DNA of 8,405 nt from Eubacteriales Family XIII. Incertae Sedis bacterium (lineage in GTDB: Bacteria; Bacillota; Clostridia; Peptostreptococcales; Anaerovoracaceae), in contig JAITTH010000046.1 of assembly GCA_031287295.1 (NCBI GenBank), positions 1 through 8,405 on the forward strand, read 5' to 3'. A program made the position numbers and the translations under genes. The notes beneath the pieces are model-generated. The model did not search any database. It saw only the letters and a list, made by a program, of their open reading frames with translations, and had not been told where the DNA came from. This document shows, in pieces, positions 6,065 through 8,405 of this stretch; the stretch's first letter is position 1; every line of letters begins with the position of its first letter.

Positions 6065-6601
6065 ATGCCAAGAGAAAACAAAACAGAATGTCTTTGTGGC
6101 TCATCAGAATGCAGCAATTATGCCGGACTTGATGCGATCATTGACAAGTATATTGACATGGAAGGAAACCTAATTATCATTCTGCAAGAAGCGCAGGAGC
6201 TGTTCGGTTACCTTTCTCGGGACACGGTCGCGCATATTTCCAAGAGAACGGGACATGCTCAGGCCAAAATATTCGGTGTCGCGACATTCTATGCACAGTT
6301 TAGGCTTTCGCCCATCGGGCAAAACCTCATTATGCTATGTCAGGGCACGGCATGTCACGTAAACGGGTCAGAAGCCATCGAAAAAGTCATCTGTGATGAA
6401 CTGGGAATCAAAGATGGCGAAACAACAGAAGATGGAATTTTTACACTGAACAACGTAGCATGTCTCGGTTGCTGTTCGCTTGCACCGGTCATGATGATCC
6501 AGAACGCACAAGGGGAGGAAACCTACGGGAAGCTCACCCAAGAAGGCGTCATCGGGATTTTGCGTGAAATCAAAGCGCGCGCTGTTGCGCAGAGCGCATA
6601 A
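6065..6601 (+). CDS. hydC: NuoE-like subunit HydC of a bifurcating hydrogenase-type complex
   Basis: This 178-residue soluble protein belongs to the 24-kDa NADH dehydrogenase (NuoE/HydC) family, carrying one [2Fe-2S] cluster on a thioredoxin-like fold. An N-terminal helical part (about 20-80, including L-F-G-Y-L and G-V-A-T-F-Y-A-Q-F) precedes the cluster motif: Cys92-x4-Cys97 (L-C-Q-G-T-A-C) and Cys133-x3-Cys137 (A-C-L-G-C-C). The extra Cys136 sits inside the second pair. An unusual short N-terminus holds Cys9, Cys11 and Cys16. The ATG at 6065 follows a modest AGGGAA (6055-6060). Its stop lies 15 bp before the NuoF-like gene, so the two are clearly one operon. In the complex it relays electrons beside the flavin subunit. 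A NuoE of complex I or of a formate dehydrogenase is possible, but the HydB-type partner favours the hydrogenase. Confidence 0.9.
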   Translation: MPRENKTECLCGSSECSNYAGLDAIIDKYIDMEGNLIIILQEAQELFGYLSRDTVAHISKRTGHAQAKIFGVATFYAQFRLSPIGQNLIMLCQGTACHVNGSEAIEKVICDELGIKDGETTEDGIFTLNNVACLGCCSLAPVMMIQNAQGEETYGKLTQEGVIGILREIKARAVAQSA

Positions 6602-6616
6602 AGGGGGCAATCGGAT

Positions 6617-8371
6617 ATGACAAGAATTTTGGTGGGACAAGGCAGTTGCGGCATTGCGTCGGGCGCAAAAAAGACAGCGGATGAATTGACCAGATTGGTC
6701 GAGGAGCGCGGTCTTCAGAACATCAGCATCGAAAAAACCGGTTGTATTGGCATCTGCTATATGGAACCGATTGTCGATGTTTATGATGACGATGGAAAAA
6801 TGACGCGTTACACCTATTTGACAGAAGATAAGGTTGCGCGTCTTTTTGATGAGCACATTGTAAACGGAAAACCCGTAGACGAATTCACGATTTCGGAAGA
6901 CGGGAAGTCATTCCTCGACAAGCAAACGCGCATCGTTTTGAAAAACTGCGGCTATATCAATCCCGAAAACATTGACGACTATATTGCGATAGGCGGTTAT
7001 CGGGCACTGAAAAAAGCACTTTACGAGATGACGTCCGAAGAAATCATTTCAGAAGTATCAACGGCAAAGCTTCGTGGGCGCGGTGGTGGCGGATTCCCTG
7101 CCGGGCGCAAGTGGACGCAGGTCGCTTCTCAGGCGGAGAAAGATCGGTATGTCGTATGTAACGGTGATGAAGGTGATCCGGGTGCATTTATGGACAGAAG
7201 CGTCATGGAAGGCGATCCGCACAAAATGCTGGAAGGCATGATCATTGCCGGCATTGCTTGCGGTGCAGAAACCGGATACATCTATGTGCGTGCAGAATAT
7301 CCCCTTGCTGTGTATCGCCTCAACCTCGCGATCGACCAGGCGCGTGAACGCGGTTTTCTGGGGAAGGGCATACTCGGAAGCCAATTTAACTTCGACATTC
7401 GAATCAATCTCGGTGCAGGTGCTTTCGTCTGTGGCGAGGGCAGTGCGCTTACCGCTTCCATTGAAGGAAATCGCGGAATGCCACGTGTGAAGCCCCCGCG
7501 TACCGTAGAAAAGGGTCTTTTCGCGAAACCGACTGTCCTGAACAACGTCGAAACATTTGCGAATGTTCCTGAAATCATCTTCAACGGGTCTGCGGAATAT
7601 CTGAAAATCGGAACCGCTGCATCCCCGGGAACAAAGGCCTTTGCCCTCACCGGAAATGTTGCGAAAACAGGACTCATCGAAGTTCCGATGGGCACTACAC
7701 TCAAGGAAATCGTCTTCGACATCGGTGGTGGCGTCAAGAACGGAAAAGGTTTCAAAGCTGTTCAAATCGGTGGACCTTCGGGTGGATGTCTCACACAGCG
7801 CCATCTCGATTTAACTCTCGATTTCGACTCACTTACGCGTGAAGGTGCCATGATCGGTTCCGGCGGGTTGGTGGTCATGGATGACGAAACCTGCATGGTC
7901 AGCATCGCACGCTTTTTTATGAACTTCACGAACAACGAATCGTGCGGGAAGTGCGTCCCCTGTCGTGAAGGCACGCATGTCATGCTTGAACTTCTCGACG
8001 ATATCGTAGAAGGAAGGGCCACGGAAGAGACACTCGATGTCTTACTCGATCTTGCAGATACCATTTCAAATACGGCGCTTTGCGGACTCGGAAAGACGGC
8101 ATGTAACCCTGTCGTCAGTACAATCCAGGAATTCAAAGAAGAATATTTGGCGCATGTGAACGACAAAAAATGTCCAACCGGACATTGCAAAGCTTTGGCA
8201 GACATTACGATCATCGAAGAGAAATGCAAGGGTTGTACAAAATGTGCCAAGGTTTGCCCCGTCTCTGCCATTGAGGGAGAGATTAAAAAACCGCATCACA
8301 TTATCACTGAAAAATGTATCAAGTGTGAAGCTTGCGTTTCCGCATGTCCGTTTGATGCGATTGCAAGCTGA
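6617..8371 (+). CDS. hydB: NuoF-like flavin/iron-sulfur subunit HydB of an electron-bifurcating hydrogenase-type complex
   Basis: This 584-residue cytoplasmic protein contains FMN and several clusters and is the site of NAD(P)(H) reaction. Domains in order: an N-terminal thioredoxin-like [2Fe-2S] domain (1-85) with Cys11, Cys43 and Cys47 but only three obvious ligands; the FMN/NAD-binding NuoF core (about 105-430) with G-R-G-G-G-G-F-P-A-G (154-163), C-N-G-D-E-G-D-P-G-A (181-190) and C-G-E-G-S (272-276); the [4Fe-4S] motif S-C-G-K-C-V-P-C (Cys443, 446, 449, plus Cys489); C-P-T-G-H-C (519-524), a possible extra metal site; and a C-terminal 2x[4Fe-4S] ferredoxin domain (Cys537/540/543/547 and Cys567/570/573/577). 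Fusion of Trx-like and ferredoxin ends to NuoF separates HydB from complex I NuoF. The ATG at 6617 follows AAGGGGG (6601-6607). Bifurcation of NAD(P)H, ferredoxin and H2 is inferred from the family. Confidence 0.93.
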   Translation: MTRILVGQGSCGIASGAKKTADELTRLVEERGLQNISIEKTGCIGICYMEPIVDVYDDDGKMTRYTYLTEDKVARLFDEHIVNGKPVDEFTISEDGKSFLDKQTRIVLKNCGYINPENIDDYIAIGGYRALKKALYEMTSEEIISEVSTAKLRGRGGGGFPAGRKWTQVASQAEKDRYVVCNGDEGDPGAFMDRSVMEGDPHKMLEGMIIAGIACGAETGYIYVRAEYPLAVYRLNLAIDQARERGFLGKGILGSQFNFDIRINLGAGAFVCGEGSALTASIEGNRGMPRVKPPRTVEKGLFAKPTVLNNVETFANVPEIIFNGSAEYLKIGTAASPGTKAFALTGNVAKTGLIEVPMGTTLKEIVFDIGGGVKNGKGFKAVQIGGPSGGCLTQRHLDLTLDFDSLTREGAMIGSGGLVVMDDETCMVSIARFFMNFTNNESCGKCVPCREGTHVMLELLDDIVEGRATEETLDVLLDLADTISNTALCGLGKTACNPVVSTIQEFKEEYLAHVNDKKCPTGHCKALADITIIEEKCKGCTKCAKVCPVSAIEGEIKKPHHIITEKCIKCEACVSACPFDAIAS

Positions 8372-8378
8372 GGAGGAG
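8371..8378 (+). promoter_or_regulatory. Strong Shine-Dalgarno of the third hyd gene
   Basis: AGGAGGAG starts on the last base of the hydB stop codon and lies 8 nt before an ATG at 8387. It is the strongest ribosome-binding site in the operon and supports a third translated gene. Confidence 0.8.
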
Positions 8379-8386
8379 TGAATCTT

Positions 8387-8405
8387 ATGGATGCCAAGAA
8401 AAAAT
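8387..8405 (+). CDS. Start of a third operon gene, probably the HydA-like catalytic subunit (3' end outside window)
   Basis: Only six codons are visible (M-D-A-K-K-K) before the window ends. The ATG is well placed behind a near-consensus Shine-Dalgarno and starts 15 bp after hydB. In hydC-hydB operons the next gene normally encodes HydA, the [FeFe]-hydrogenase subunit with NuoG-like iron-sulfur domains. That identity rests on gene order alone. A formate-dehydrogenase or other NuoG-like subunit is an alternative. Confidence 0.5.

Noticed and set aside
5853..6104. An 83-codon minus-strand frame with a hydrophobic N-terminus, overlapping the start of hydC
   Set aside because: There is no ribosome-binding site before its ATG, it begins inside the hydC coding sequence, and its hydrophobic stretch is antisense to low-complexity leader sequence. 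It could only be rescued by clear homologues.
7058..7804. A 248-codon minus-strand frame inside hydB
   Set aside because: It is antisense to the conserved flavin-binding core of HydB and has no motif or start signal.
1..8405. CRISPR arrays, insertion sequences or phage genes
   Set aside because: No regularly spaced repeats, transposase motifs or terminal inverted repeats of insertion-sequence type were seen.

Overview
The window looks like chromosomal DNA of an anaerobic member of the Bacillota, most likely a clostridial lineage. The evidence is an electron-bifurcating-hydrogenase type HydC-HydB pair, a long type-2 isoleucyl-tRNA synthetase, a lipoprotein sugar-binding protein, a HicAB toxin-antitoxin pair, sigma-70/sigma-A type promoters (TTGxxx / TATAAT) and purine-rich Shine-Dalgarno sites. 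I could not run a search, so the taxon is an inference from protein style.

Layout, left to right. (1) 3-182 holds the last 59 codons of a truncated gene whose ending resembles the C-terminus of DUF6273-type clostridial surface or phage-like proteins; a strong 15-bp hairpin (237-274) follows. (2) A promoter at 284-313 drives ileS (352-3549), with only a short leader and no T-box. A gene for a ChvE-type sugar-binding lipoprotein (3578-4657) follows 28 bp later, so the two are probably co-transcribed. (3) A tRNA-Pro(GGG) gene (4780-4857) has its own promoter and a textbook intrinsic terminator. (4) On the minus strand lies a hicA-hicB toxin-antitoxin operon (5596 down to 4972), whose promoter is embedded in a perfect 30-bp palindrome. 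(5) About 420 bp without a convincing gene (5646-6064) carry clustered ACATGT sites, other small palindromes and a good promoter reading rightward. (6) A plus-strand operon encodes a NuoE-like HydC (6065-6601) and a NuoF-like HydB (6617-8371), then the first codons of a third gene (from 8387) that by context should be the catalytic HydA-like subunit.

Functionally, HydC and HydB are the NAD(P)H-oxidising/reducing flavin and iron-sulfur module of a soluble complex that couples NAD(P)H, ferredoxin and (usually) H2. This fits a fermentative anaerobe. The ileS-chvE pairing and the hicAB cassette have no evident functional link to it.

The most noteworthy points are these. The IleRS has a swapped HIGH signature (G-I-H-H instead of H-x-G-H), a variant tied to extreme mupirocin resistance in type-2 IleRS. 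The sugar-binding lipoprotein is an orphan, with no transporter genes beside it. The hic operator is perfectly palindromic. HydC has an unusual cysteine-rich N-terminus. I saw no clearly new multi-gene system.
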